A stretch of 64,000 bases of DNA from Vandiemenella viatica (GCA_031002005.1 CM061919.1:19353687-19417686); one strand, 5' to 3'; positions 45,040-56,376 are shown, counted from the stretch's first letter. The notes: a model not told the origin generated them from the sequence alone. Numbers and translations are program-made.

Positions 45040-46243
45040 TTATTCTTTTTTTATTTCCAACGCTTCTCTGACACGCCGGGGCCACCATCTGCTTTCTTGA
45101 ACCACTACACTAGTGTCACCGAATAAGATTCCGTGCCCACTGTCAGCAGAATGATGTGCTATAGCTGATTTGCTGACATCGTTATTTTTAAGATGCCTTA
45201 TGTGTTCACACAGCAATTCCTTGACTGTACGTCCAGTTTTGCCGATATACACTTGGCAGTGAATATTTACGGTTAAAGTACTGGCCTCGCATTCGGGAGG
45301 ACGCGGGTTCGAATCTCAATCCGAGCATCCGGATTTCGGTTTTCCACGGTTTACTGAAAACACTTCATGAGAATACCGGGATGCTTCCTTCAAAAGGCCA
45401 TGGCCAAATTCCTTCACGTTCAAAGTCTCCAGTCCCATCCCTCCTCTAAAGACCTCGACAGTGAATATTTCTCCTTCAATGAATTTGGTGAAGGTATTGG
45501 CTAGTGTTACTGATATTGGTCATCCGATAGGGAGTCCTTCTTGCTGTAAGTAGTAATTGTTGTTGAAGTTGAAGTAATTTTGTGTTATTATCAGTTCTAG
45601 TATGCTTATTAATTCATTAATATGAGTGTTTGGTGCTGTGTTATATGTTTGTAAGTTCTTTTGTATTATTTTAATTGTTTGGGCTGTGGGGATATTTGTA
45701 TACATGTTCTGAAAGTCAAATGATACCAGAGTTGCAGTGTCGGGGATGTGTATGTCTTTTATGTTTTCAATGTGCTGTGTTGTATTCTGTATACTTCGGT
45801 TCTCATTTAGTATGTAATGTTGCATAGGTATCTGTTGGCATGTTTAGCTAAGTAATATGTTTGAGATTTTTTTAAAAAATTCTCTATTGGTCTAACTGGA
45901 ATTTTGGCTTGTGGAGTTTTGGCTGACTCCTAAATGTGGGTGCAGATGGATTAGTTTGTTTAATATGTTGTTTTTTACTATCAGTGAGAATGAATTTGAT
46001 GTTTTTAAGTATTTTCAGTAGTACTGTGTGGAATCTGCTTGTAGCATCTGATTTCAACTGAGTAATCTTGTTTGTTTGTATGAATTCTTCAGTTTTCTTC
46101 ATATATTGTTCCTTGTCCAGTAAAAAAAAAAAAAACGTGTTCCCTTTGTCTGCTTTGGTTATTATATTGCATATTTTCGCTGATGTCGAAAGACGCTTGT
46201 ATTGTTCGTAGTCGCTATTTGGGTTTCTTAGCAAACTCCGCAT
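45040..46243 (-). pseudogene. Penelope-like reverse transcriptase / GIY-YIG endonuclease
   Basis: From the N-terminus: YKRLSTSAKICNIITKADKG, a homopolymer-damaged stretch, QYMKKTEEFIQTNKITQLKS, RSQPKLHKP, QHYILNENRSIQNTTQH, ATLVSFDFQNMYTNIPTAQT, then THINELISIL and YYLQQEGLPIG, and FTKFIEGEIF at the SINE. Past the SINE: VYIGKTGRTVKELLCEHI, HHSADSGHG and ESRWWPRRVREALEI, a complete GIY-YIG core. A stop and frameshift lie near 45890. The second half of the reverse transcriptase, with the YADD-type site, is absent. Confidence 0.88.
45269..45458 (+). mobile_element. SINE family 1 copy inside the right Penelope-like copy
   Basis: Flanked by CAGTGAATATTT at 45257-45268 and 45459-45470, an exact 12-bp duplication. 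The body has GGTTCGAATC, CCGGGATGCTTCCTTCAAAA, CGTTCAAAGTCTCCAGTCCC and CTCTAAAGACCTCGA. The head is truncated: it begins ACGGTTAAAG directly after the duplication. Confidence 0.93.
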
Positions 46244-46329
46244 GCATAGAAAATCGATACTCTATCGGCGGCTAAACCCTTCTGGGGTATCCAGAATAAT
46301 AAAGCCATACGAATAATTATTACTGTTAT

Positions 46330-47230
46330 TAGTTCATGTATCACGCAAAACTAAACTCGCCAAATTCTAGTAAACTTCCTTGGACGGAGACGTTAAGCCT
46401 GGCCGTAATTTTCGGAAGAGTAGAGCTGAATGTACCGGCATCTGGTTTCACAATTTCCCTTCTTCAACTTGCAGAATTCCTTCCCGCTTTATTAAACCAA
46501 CGGGGTTTTGAACCGTTGACCACACTTTACGAAAATATGCTAAATATTTCTATAGTTACTATGAATTTGCGAATAATTTTTTATTTTAAGACCACCATAT
46601 AGAATAACAGAGGAAATATTAGTCTACATTTCGGTACAAAATAGTGATTAATCATTACTTTTGACAAAATCGATGAAATTGTGAATAATTACTATTTAGA
46701 CCATCGTATAGTAAAACAGGAAAATGTGAATATTAGACTGCATTTCAGTACAAAATCGTGATTATCAATACCTTTGACAAAGTTGATGAAATTGCGAATA
46801 ATTACTGTTCTAATATCATTTAATAGAAAAATGGAGGAAATTGTGAATATTAGAATGCATTTCAGTAACAAAATCGTGATTATCAATACTTTTCTTTTAT
46901 ACTGCTTTTAGAGGCCTGCACCTGGCTCCGGTGGAGGGGGGAAGGTCCCAGTGACTTCCGGTCCGGAATTTTTATTAAAAAGGAAGCGGGGGTCCTAAAG
47001 CAATCTTCGCAGGGCCGTTTATTTTCGGCTGTCAGAAATTTTAATAAAAAAAAGCTGCCAGGGAGGTAAAAAAATCTTCGTAGGGCCGTTTATTATTCGG
47101 CTTTCAGAAATTTCAATTAAAAAAGCGCCATGGAAGTGAAGCAATCTTCACAGGTAAACAGCCATTAAATCCCGCAGGTAATAGGCCGGAAAGGCATTTT
47201 ATTACCCGGCTGTCAGAAATTTTAATTAAG
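46330..47230 (-). repeat. Tandem-repeat arm of the right Penelope-like copy
   Basis: Inverted counterpart of blocks 1-3 of the left copy: one unit of block 3 (about 46330-46440), about three of block 2 (46610-46890) and about three of block 1 (46960-47230). Confidence 0.82.
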
Positions 47231-47345
47231 TTTTATGGTAGATGGCTGCAGGAGGCGTGGGAGGGCGCGGTGCTGATGATGGCGCCTTTGAAGGCAGGTG
47301 ACCGCAGGATGTGGTGAAATAATTGAAGTCGCTGTTTTCTTCCTA

Positions 47346-48000
47346 CTAAATGTTACTTCGCAGTGCGGTTTTGTGGTCAAGACGGAAGTATCTCAATTTC
47401 TCTCACACGCAGAAGAATATCTGTGAATGGAAACGGTAAGACAAGTTGTGGACCTTCCTTTGCTCCACTTTTAATTATTGTACATGGTATTTAATTATAC
47501 ATATGAGCGGAATATCCTTTTACCCACATGAACAGGAAATTTAATCCTTCCATTAATAACGTCATCTCAATGATGTCTATTAAATACCAATTGCTGCGGG
47601 GATTCCATTAGGGGATTCTGGAAGCGTGGTAGATCCTTCCTGAAATATGACAGGATGAGTATTTTCTTGAAATTTTTTCCCATTCGCAGTGGATAGTTCC
47701 CTTAATGGATAAAATTTAGTAGTGTAGATTGTTTCATAGACTGGAAGAGATAGCTATGCTCCGTGGTTGGTGCTCAGAGAATAATGAACTAAGCAATACT
47801 ATGTTCTTGGTTACATCTGTGTAAATATGGGGAAATTTCCTCCAAAACATTTTTAGTTGCTGAGGATTAAATCGCTGGTTAAGATTAGAAGGTTAGCGTA
47901 TGTATGAGGAGTCGGTACAGAGTATTTGAAATAATTTTAGCAAAACAGATTCCTTCATTATGAATGGTCTGTGTATCTGAGGTTAAAGTGACTATAAAAC
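47346..48000. other. Unassigned DNA
   Basis: AT-rich, with no gene or repeat recognised. It separates the Penelope-like pair from the palindrome. Confidence 0.5.
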
Positions 48001-48490
48001 AAATAAAATTGTAGTTTAAAAAACTAAAATCACGCTTTCGTAGTAATGTGAACTAAAAGGTTAAAAATAATATTTAAATATAAAAATTTTGTTTAACAGT
48101 GATAGGACGTCCCACAATTCAGGATAAATTAATTTTTTTTGAATAAGCTTAAATTAAGTATAAAGTCACTGATTACAAAATTAACTGTAATGTAAAAAAG
48201 CATGGGGTGCTATTTCAGTTGTCTTATATTTTTTGTCGTTCGCTGTTTGTAAAGACAGAGTCATTGTCAAAAGTTATGTAGAGCGCACCCCACGCTTTTT
48301 TAACATTAAAGTTAATTTTGTAATCAGTGACTTTATACTTTAAGCTTATTCAAAAAAATTAATTTATCCTGAATTGTGGGACGTCCTATCAATGTTAAAC
48401 AAAATGTTTATATTTAAATATTATTTTTAACCTTTTAGTTCACATTACTACGAAAGCGTGATTTTAGTTTTTTAAACTACAATTTTATTT
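48001..48490. repeat. Long near-perfect palindrome
   Basis: Two arms of about 210 bases (48001 to about 48210, and about 48280 to 48490) match as reverse complements with only a few differences. They share TTGTAGTTTAAAAAACTAAA, CACGCTTTCGTAGTAATGTG, GATAGGACGTCCCACAATTC and AGTCACTGATTACAAAATTA. The spacer is about 70 bases. No coding potential and no convincing target duplication were seen. It looks like a fold-back MITE or a recent inverted duplication; either way its RNA would form a long hairpin. Confidence 0.93.
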
Positions 48491-48859
48491 TTAACTTTTG
48501 AGTTCAGATAGTTTAAAAAGTATGTTGCTTACTGTTGGCTTTTCTTCGCCAATCTCTCTTTTTCTTTGAGTTGTAGTTTCATTATTAATTATTATTCCCA
48601 CGAGTAAAATACAATTAAATCGTCAACTCAACAAGAGATCCAATAGCACGGTAAACGAGGAAGGCTTCTTTTCTATAATAGTACGAAGTAATATTTCGAA
48701 TACTTACTATTCAACATCACGTTAAGCGACTTCAGACAGTGAAACCTTTCTGGATAGGAGACAGCAGAAGACGATCGTCTACAGCAACCAAGGCTCGTAA
48801 ATCACCTGTGCACTAATGTCGCGGCTGCATTTGCCTAACTCAGTAATCCCATCAAGTAT
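48491..48859. other. Unassigned DNA
   Basis: No gene or repeat recognised. Confidence 0.5.
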
Positions 48860-49437
48860 AGGATACACTGACAACGTGGTGAGAGTGAAATTATTGAATT
48901 TTTATCGGTTCTTAATAAGTGTGCAAAATTTAAAACGATTCGGACGTCAGGAAGCGGGTAAACACTGAAATGAAAGATTCCATTACATGGCAACCATTTT
49001 TCTATTGTTACCGTCAGAGTAACGAGAATAGCAGGACGTTGCTAAGAGACTACTGTATTGTCAACGGTTCTTAAAACGTGTGCAAAATTTTTATGTTTTT
49101 ACTGTCAACGTAATCAGAATATCAAGACATAGCTATGAAATTATTGTATTGTAATCAGTTATCAATACATGAGCAAAATTTCAAACAACTCGGACATCTG
49201 GAATTGGGTTAAAATTATATTGCAAAATTCCACGACATTCAACCATTTTTCTGTTGTTACTGTCAAAGTAATGAGCATAGCAGGATATAGCGATGAAATT
49301 ATTGTATTGTCACCGGTTCTTAATATGTGTGCCAAATTTCAAACAGCTCGGACATCGGGAAGTGGGTCAAAATGGAGTTGTAAAATTCCGTTACATTCAT
49401 ACATACATACATACATACATACATACATACAAGTCAA
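48860..49437 (+). repeat. ~160-bp tandem array ending in a (CATA)n microsatellite
   Basis: Units share TTATTGTATTGTCA-CGGTTCTTAATA, GTGTGCAAAATTTCAAAC, CTCGGACATC-GGAAG-GGGT, CATT-AACCATTTTTCTGTTG and AT(A/G)GCAGGA blocks, with unit markers near 48892, 49059, 49147 and 49306 (one unit shortened). The array ends in ACATTCATACATACATACAT... at about 49395-49430, then AAGCTAATATAAAGCGTG. The microsatellite at the end suggests the tail of some element; class unknown. Confidence 0.82.
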
Positions 49438-50254
49438 GCTAATATAAAGCGTGTAAAAAGGCCGTCGTTGGGGGATATTTTTTTTAGGGGACCTGTGGTG
49501 TTCTTCAAGATAACAGTGCAAGGTGCGTGAAGGAAAACCAATTTAGAAGGTATATATCTGCGATATATTGTTGGCGTATATAAGAATGGTGTTTCAGTAT
49601 CTTCTTTAAGTAAGGCATTTGAGGGAGAGGATTTCATTGGCCCAGATGAGAGGTATGGATTTCGTTTGCAAGTGAACAGTACTGCGGATGATTTCTGAGG
49701 AGATTACAGTAGACCATGTTGATTTAGCCAGAAGGTTAGACCTGTCACTGAATCAGACATCGAAGTACGTGGCGTCCAATACCATGTGGAGTATGCAGAC
49801 GTCATCAGCTTATTATAACATTGTGGTCTGATCGCCGGTGTTGATAATGTATAACAGCGGCATAGTTACTGATACCTGTAGAATTCTCTGGTTTACGGAG
49901 TATGGGCTAAATAAATGTTATTTCTCTTTCGAAAATGATGGACTGCGGAATAGAAACCTTGCAATATAGTATGGTGAAGTTGATGGTGCAGAGTTGCTGG
50001 ATGAAAACAGCGCTCTGGACAGTTCAGGTAATGAAAATGGTGGGGAACATGCAATATACCTCCACGAGTGACTTTATATTTTTTAACATCCGGAATTTAC
50101 CAAGTTTGCATTCTGGCCAAAACTTGCGCCACGTCTACAACAGTTACAAAAAAATCTGTTCTCCTCAGAGTCAAAATTTCTGACACTGTCGATATTTATA
50201 AAAAGGCTTCTCGTCTTTTTTTTTTTAAAAAAAAAAGTTTAAAAAAAAAAGATT
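49438..50254. other. Unassigned DNA upstream of a LINE
   Basis: No motif is recognised. It may include decayed 5' sequence of the following LINE, whose visible coding starts near 50275. An A/T homopolymer patch lies at about 50217-50251. Confidence 0.5.
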
Positions 50255-51919
50255 AGTTTTATCGGTGGACCTACGCCAAAAATTTGATTGCAATATTTTA
50301 TGCATCCAGGAGACGCATTGTGCTAATAAGCGAACAAGGCATAAGGTGGAAGGTATGAGTCTTTTAACAGAGTGACGACAGATCAGACTTGAGTGTGCTG
50401 TATTTGCCAAACCAAATATAGGTATTAAATCTGCCGACTAGACAGATTACGAATACGCAGAAACACATAGAAATACCATCAGCGTCCCAATAGCCAGGAG
50501 TTGGCTTCCAGTTCAACCCAACGAAAAACTTTGTTATAGAAGACTTCAACAGTCATCAAATTGATTGGAGCTACTTACAAATTTATACTAATGACTTGGC
50601 GTTAAAACTCTTTACAGAGACCAACAACTTTACTCTGCTCCATGATCCGAAGCAATCTGAATCGTTCTTCAGCAGCTGTGGGAAAAGAGTTTATAATCAC
50701 GTTCTCCCGTTCGTTAGTAACCACATCAGGCGAAAGTGGAAGGAGCAAGTTCTGTCTTCGATATCCTCAACTCAGCATAAATCCATTATGTGCAGTGTAT
50801 AGCAAGTTGTCACACCACTGACTGAACCTCTCAGGAGACGCTCCACTTTTAATAGGGCACAATGGGGTCTCTTTGGAGATATCGTTGAAGAGAAAGTATT
50901 ATAATTAGTACCAGATCCACATACATACGAACAGTTTGTAAAATTTACAGAAAAAGTTTCGCGACAGTGTATTCCGCGATTTACAGGACAAACTACATCC
51001 TTGGATTGTAGTCAAGCCAAAGTGTTCACACAATACTGTTACCTGTTTGAGGAAGACCCTTTCTCCGAAGCAACCAGAGAACGAGGGCAATTCCTAATGC
51101 AAACAATTGAAATATCCAGAAGAAACAAAGTGGATTGATTTAATCAGTAACATTGATATGACGAACAATAACAAATAACCCTGTACAACTTTTAAAAAAA
51201 TTATCACATGACTCTTGTCAAGCTACCTAATTATTCAACAATACTCCTGATAAAATTGCTCATCATCTACTTCTTAACTGTTAACCAGTCAGCAGAAGCA
51301 CGAAGCAGACCCCAGGAACCAAGATCGTCCTACATACCGCCAGTGAAATATCCATAGTTAGTGCGCCCTTCATTCTCGAAGAAATAAAGGCCTGTATTAA
51401 AGTTCTCCAAAGCTAAAAAGCTAAAGGAGTTGAGTTCCTCCATTTTGAGCAGATCAAGCACTTGGGTAGAAGGAGAAGTAAATGGCTTCTTGATATATTT
51501 AATGGGTTTTTGAAGAACAACAAGAATCGTATGCTCTAGTAAAACCCCCGGACGATGCCAAAAGCTACTTCCCGACATCACTCTTCAGTCACGTCTATAA
51601 ACTTTTTGAGATGATGCTTCTGAAACGTCTTTCCTTAGTTATTGGGGATAAACTGATACCTCAACAAACCGGATTCAAAACAGCCCACTCCTGTACAGAT
51701 GAAGTCTCACATCTAACGCAACATATTGAATATTAAATGATTCCTCAGACTTCCGCGGCCATCACTCAACCTAAGAGCAAAGACAGTATGTGACTCGGAA
51801 AGTCTGAATGAAGAAATGGAGACACTTACAAAAATATTCCGAGCCAACGGCTATAGTTAATCAGACATCAGAAGGGTTTTAAGACCCAAAAAAACCTATG
51901 GGAGTCGTCAACTTATCCC

Positions 51920-52408
51920 ATGATATTAATGTGCCAACAAAATTCGCCTGTCTCCCAAACATACAAGGTATCACAGACCGGATTGGGGAAACTGTTAAAG
52001 AGGGTGGAGGTGCGAATAGTATATAAGGCTAACTGCAAACTTGGTCAGTCACTGACAAAGTTGAAAGACAGATTACACCCACACCACCTTATAGGTGTCT
52101 ACGAAATCCCCTGCAGCTGTGGCAGTGTTTATATCGGCGAGACAGGTCGCACTGTGGCGGAGAGACTTAAAGAACATATCCGCCACTACAAATATAACAA
52201 CAGCGACAAATCCGCCGTAGTCCGCCATGCTATTAATACCGGGCATGAAATAAAATTTCAAGAAACGAGGCTACTGTGGAGAGAAGACCAGTGGTGGCCC
52301 CGACGGGTGAAAGAGGCAGCAGAAATTTTAAAAAATACCAACAACATCAACGAAGATAGCGGCCTTTTGCTCTGCGATGCTTGGCGCTCGTTGCTATGTA
52401 CAACATAA
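51920..52408 (+). CDS. Penelope-like C-terminal region with GIY-YIG endonuclease
   Basis: A 162-residue open frame. VEVRIVYKANCKLGQSLTKL leads into GVYEIPCSCGSVYIGETGRT (the GVY...YIG motif with a Cys pair), AERLKEHIRHYKYN, SAVVRHAINTGHE, FQETRLLWREDQWWPRRVKE and a C-terminal DSGLLLCDAWRSLL. All expected GIY-YIG core residues are present, including the Arg after YIG and the downstream His and Glu. The domain cuts target DNA for reverse transcription. The frame opens inside the truncated element, with no natural start, so no functional protein is expected. Confidence 0.85.
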   Translation: MILMCQQNSPVSQTYKVSQTGLGKLLKRVEVRIVYKANCKLGQSLTKLKDRLHPHHLIGVYEIPCSCGSVYIGETGRTVAERLKEHIRHYKYNNSDKSAVVRHAINTGHEIKFQETRLLWREDQWWPRRVKEAAEILKNTNNINEDSGLLLCDAWRSLLCTT

Positions 52409-52466
52409 ACAGTATCTCTGACGGAGGCTGAAGGAAACCAGCCGAAAGCTCAGGTAATGAAATAAA
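52409..52466 (+). ncRNA. Damaged hammerhead-like motif of the Penelope-like element
   Basis: CTGACGG (52418-52424; the last core A is G), stem II GGCTG/CAGCC and GAAA (52444-52447) are present. The second strand of stem III and the cleavage site seen at 25310-25314 are missing. It is homologous to 25262-25322 and is expected to be inactive. Confidence 0.5.
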
Positions 52467-53814
52467 AAACGCGGCATAACCCGAAAGTCAATTAATCATG
52501 AATATTGAACATTGATTTGAAAAGGATCTAATTACTGGAGTAGCCTTCATTGACCTCACGGAATCCTACCACACACGATCAGCAAAAACAAAATCCATCC
52601 AAAAATATACAAAATAATAGGGGATTCCAGTTTCAAAAAAAATAGTTTATAAACTTCTTAGTTAGCTTTTAGAATGCAAAAAGTCGTTCACATAAACTGA
52701 AAAATGGCCTTCTTCAGCGTAGTGTTCTTGAAATGGTCAACCTCTGGGAAACCATTGCGAGTCTTTATATACACCAATGATCTAGCCCTAGCTGCTCAAT
52801 ATGAAACTTTTTAAGTGATCGAGGGGAGTTACGAATGCTCCTAGATCCTTTAGAACTTACTACAGGCAGAATAATCTTAAGACAAATCCAAAGAAATCTT
52901 AAGTATGTGCGTTTTACTTGAGTAATAAATGCGCTAAACGAAAGCTTTATGTGACCTGGAATGGAACGATTTTGTAACTGAGTGATAATCAAAAATACCT
53001 CGGCCTAACTATTTACATAGATATCCCTTTTATAAACAGATGTCAAAAAGAAAATATCATCACAGCAGTATATTCAGCAAGCTTACAGAATCAAGCTGGG
53101 GAACTAATCAAGTGTCATTCACACCTCTGTCTTAACATTATGTTACTCCGCAGCAGAGTATGCCTGTTCTGTGGGGTAAAAGTCAAGTCTTGCTAAGACA
53201 ACGGACGCTCCACAGAAGATGTTGGCTTGCCTCAGATCGTCACACGTGCAAAAGGAGGAGATATTGGCTGGCAACGCTCTTGGAGACATACGGTAGGAAG
53301 TTATTATCTACATGGCAAGGCTCAGAGTGGAAGAAGACCCTTTACATGGTTATACACGTGCGCCTTCGAGACTTAAGTTCTTTCGAGCTTCTTATGGACT
53401 TCAACGCCACTGAAAGTAACAACAAGCAATGAAATAATATCTGCCTGGGAAAAGAAAGTGTGGCATAATATCGACCAGATCAAGACGAAAGAGGATAACC
53501 ATCTGGGCCTAAACAGCCAATGCCCGTAGGGAAGTTACTGAACAGACTTCGAGTTGGAGTTGACTATTACAAAGACACTCTCGCTTCACGGGTATACCTG
53601 GGAGTACTACCAGATACCACAAGTTCTTCCGGCGAGATTGAAACTATGGTATATTTGTTGTCTTGTCCACAAACTGGATTGAATGTATCACAATCAGACC
53701 TTCAATCAGCTAGTGACAAAGCCATCACATTGGCAGGAAAACTACATTGTATTTGATGCTTTCATTGAAACGAGAAGAAGAAGAATGAAAAATCTCTTTG
53801 GAATGTTTAGTGTG

Positions 53815-54931
53815 CGTTGTCATATTGTTGTCTATTGGTTGTAGTGTGGGTTATGTAGGAGCGAACACCGAAGCGAAGTACTTGTCTTCGCAGGCGATTG
53901 TTGAGGAAGGAGCGGGATCTTTCTTGATTTTTTTGAATCACCGTCCATACTTCAATCGTTGGAGTTTTCTCAGATAGTTTGGAAAAATATATTCTCCAGT
54001 AATTACGTTTCTGCTGTCTGATTTCTAATATTCCGTTTAAGACTCCCATGTAGGGTGATGGTTAGAATTTTTGAATATTAATCATTTTAGAAGATTCTGG
54101 GGAGGCGATGCTGATTTGCTGACATATGTGTAACTTCCAGGAACCGATAAGAAACCGGAATCATTGACTAGAGAGAGGAAAGAGTTGTAATTTTGTACCG
54201 GAATGGCTTTCTCCATGCACGTGTGAAATTGAGAGTCTATGCTTTGTGCGCAACTTCACCAGTCCACTTTAAGTATATTATGCTTACAATTTGGAAGTTC
54301 TACAGTCTGTCGTAAAGTGGAGATGTGTCAGTTGATAATAACAATGTGATCAGATCCCAGCATATAACAAATAATGCACCATTGGAAGTTATTGTTAGAT
54401 CCATCACTAAAGGCCGGTACCCTAGTCTTGGAATTAATGGAGGTGAGCCATCATTATGTAGAATAAGGTTATGTTCGTTTAATAAATCTATTAATGCTTT
54501 GAATGGTTGATTCTCGTGTTCACATCCCCAAGAACTACTACAGGCATTGAAGTCACCGCAGAGAATACGTGGTGAGTCTAACTGTTGAGTGAATGATGCC
54601 ATACCTACAGATCTATCTCCGTACGTGGGAGGTACTACATAGAAGTGAGTATGTTGGATGAGAGTACAGGTACAACCTGAGTGGCGTCGACTTGTGTATT
54701 TGTAAGATCTAGGTCGACCACTTGAAAATCTAATGTTGTTTTGAAAAGAAGTACCACTCCACCAAAGCCATCTGAAAGGATGGAATATCCCCGAAAGTAT
54801 GCAGATTTTTGGTACCAGGTTTCACCAAGAGCAGCTACCGATATCTATTGGGTTCATTATTCATGTAGCACAAATTCATCATGTTCTGTAATTGACCAAA
54901 CGTTCCACTGTAAAATATTAAATACTGCCAT
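53815..54931 (-). pseudogene. Non-LTR retrotransposon ORF2: endonuclease and start of reverse transcriptase
   Basis: Minus strand: MAVFNILQWNVWSITEHDEF (typical ORF2 start), AALGETWYQKSAYFRGYSIL, then DSPRILCGDFNACSSSWGCE (the GDFN motif) and VMDLTITSN, and finally YWRIYFSKLSEKTPTIEVW, the linker before the reverse transcriptase. Several stops and frameshifts are present. The element breaks off at about 53815, beside the 3' end of the opposing LINE, so its reverse transcriptase is missing. The motifs suit the jockey/I group. Confidence 0.82.
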
Positions 54932-55001
54932 TTGTAGACTTGATATGAGTTGGCGAATGACTTCAGTTGTAAGTGATCAGACAAACTAATATAATGCCTC
55001 A

Positions 55002-56376
55002 TTAACAGTGTCCATGATTAACTGCAAAACTTAGTCGATTAATACCTCGTATTCTATTATGAAAATGATGAATATATTGTTTCTGGGTCCACGATGAGGT
55101 AGGGATTTGTGAGAAAAGAAATGCCCTCTGGTGCACAGGGCGTTCCAAAGTTGTGAGTAGGATAGAGCTATGTCTGGCAGCCAGGGAATGTATTGGGCAG
55201 AAGATAGAGATAGACTTTGTCACCCTGTTGCTTGCGTCCAACTGTTGCTATCTTGATAAAAGTTCGGAGTGTGTGTTATACTCGGTGGTAAAGATGGAAT
55301 TCCTATACGTTCTGGTGGAAAAGGCACAGTTGAGGCTTTACAAAAAAAGCGCGTACGTATGATGTGATGGAGAAAAAGCTTCCGAGATCAGAAAGCGTTG
55401 TGAGCTGCGTTCTATTCTAATTATTGTTTTTGCTGATAGGAATGTTTTATCTGTAACATAATGAGGTACTTGGTAGTTTATGCATCTGAGGGCAGCAGTA
55501 TCGGTGCAAAACACAATGGCATGCCAACCTCCACACTTACTACATCCTACGGAACTACAAAAGTTTGGAATGCGATTTCCAAACAGTAAACATATTCACA
55601 CATACTCACTAGACAGTTGTAGGACTCGTCCCGAGAATAGAAACATAATGTGGTGGGTTCCGAGTTCAGAAGAAAGTTAACAGACGGGAATGGGTAAGAG
55701 GTCACCATCTCCTTCGTAAAGCGTTTAACTTCATTCTTAATATCATTTTCACTCAACGAAGTGTCATAATTAATGATAGTTGTTAATTTATCAATAAGAT
55801 TTACTACGTCATGTTTGATCTGGGCGTACTGAGAAAGAATATTGCCAATAGCTAAGGTATCATGCCGACATTCTTATCCATGCCTCCAACAAACACATAA
55901 AAAAGACGCTACATTTTAACCGCTATACCAGTTATATGGTTTTATTGGGATGCTTCTGAGTTTTAGCTTATGGAAACGTATTTATCTGTCCGGTTCCACT
56001 ACTACAGGGGGTGCAAGTAACCTACTATCAGAAAAATTGTAAGATTTTTGTGGAACTTCCTCCACTGGGGCTTTATTACTCATTGCAGTACAGAGTCAGT
56101 TGTCAGGCTGTTCACTGTTATCTACAGGCTGGGAACAGTTGCAGAAACACTTGGTGAGCTGGGATGTGACGGGAGACTGGACTGATTTGAGATACCATTT
56201 TCATCCACTGTTATATATTCCACTAACTCATTCCCGTCGGGAAGAATGGCTTGTTGATAAGACTCCTGTGTTGCACCGGGATACAAACAACGGATAGTTA
56301 TTTTGGTTGCAGCAAGTCTATGAAGCTTGATGAAGGAATTCATGTGCCGGGTCCTTTGAGATTCTTCTGCATACAC
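55002..56376 (-). pseudogene. Non-LTR retrotransposon ORF1 (gag-like) with zinc knuckles
   Basis: The N-terminal part at 56122-56376 (QRTRHMNSFIKLHRLAATKI, GNELVEYITVDENGIS) is open. Farther on, CSKCGGWHAIVFC at about 55507-55553 is a CX2CX3HX4C zinc knuckle. It is preceded by a degenerate CLLFGNRIPNFC and followed by RCINYQVPHYVTDKT, in which one Cys has become Tyr. ORF1 proteins of this type package the LINE RNA. It lies upstream of ORF2 on the same strand. Frameshifts break it into several pieces. Confidence 0.72.

Larger units (their letters stand above)
44618..47345 (-). mobile_element. Penelope-like element, right copy (minus strand)
   Basis: Minus strand in order: the arm of tandem repeats (47345-46330), the reverse transcriptase (46243 to about 45470), a SINE (45269-45458), the GIY-YIG domain (about 45250-45040) and then a promoter-like terminal region with a new ATG (about 44870). 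This matches the organisation of Penelope elements, in which a terminal repeat of the next partial copy follows the coding part. The sequence between the reverse transcriptase and the GIY-YIG domain is missing. Confidence 0.88.
51735..52498 (+). mobile_element. Penelope-like element, 5'-truncated, inside the LINE
   Basis: Flanked by TGAATATT at 51727-51734 and 52499-52506. Homologous to 24867-25362 but longer at its 5' side (EEMETLTKIFRANGYS, LPNIQGITDRIGK). It shares the terminal GCGGCATAACCCGAAAGTCA and ATTAATCA. It lies within reverse-transcriptase coding sequence, so it arrived after the LINE. Confidence 0.92.
50255..53757 (+). pseudogene. Non-LTR retrotransposon (endonuclease + reverse transcriptase), dead, split by a Penelope-like insertion
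   Basis: Endonuclease blocks: FDCNILCIQETHCANKRTRH (the QETH active-site motif) and AVFAKPNIGI. The reverse transcriptase begins near 51390 with KAKKLKELSSSI-type sequence, then FSHVYKLFEMMLLKRLS-like and KLIPQQTGFKTAHSCTDE at about 51580-51710. After the insertion (51735-52498) come EWPSLTSRNPTT-like sequence, the catalytic box decayed to FIYTNDLALAA (normally YADD), then HTSVLTLCYSAAEYACSV and YLGVLPDTTSSSGEIET near the end. Dozens of stops and slips mark it as old. The layout matches common jockey-type insect LINEs. Confidence 0.82.
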
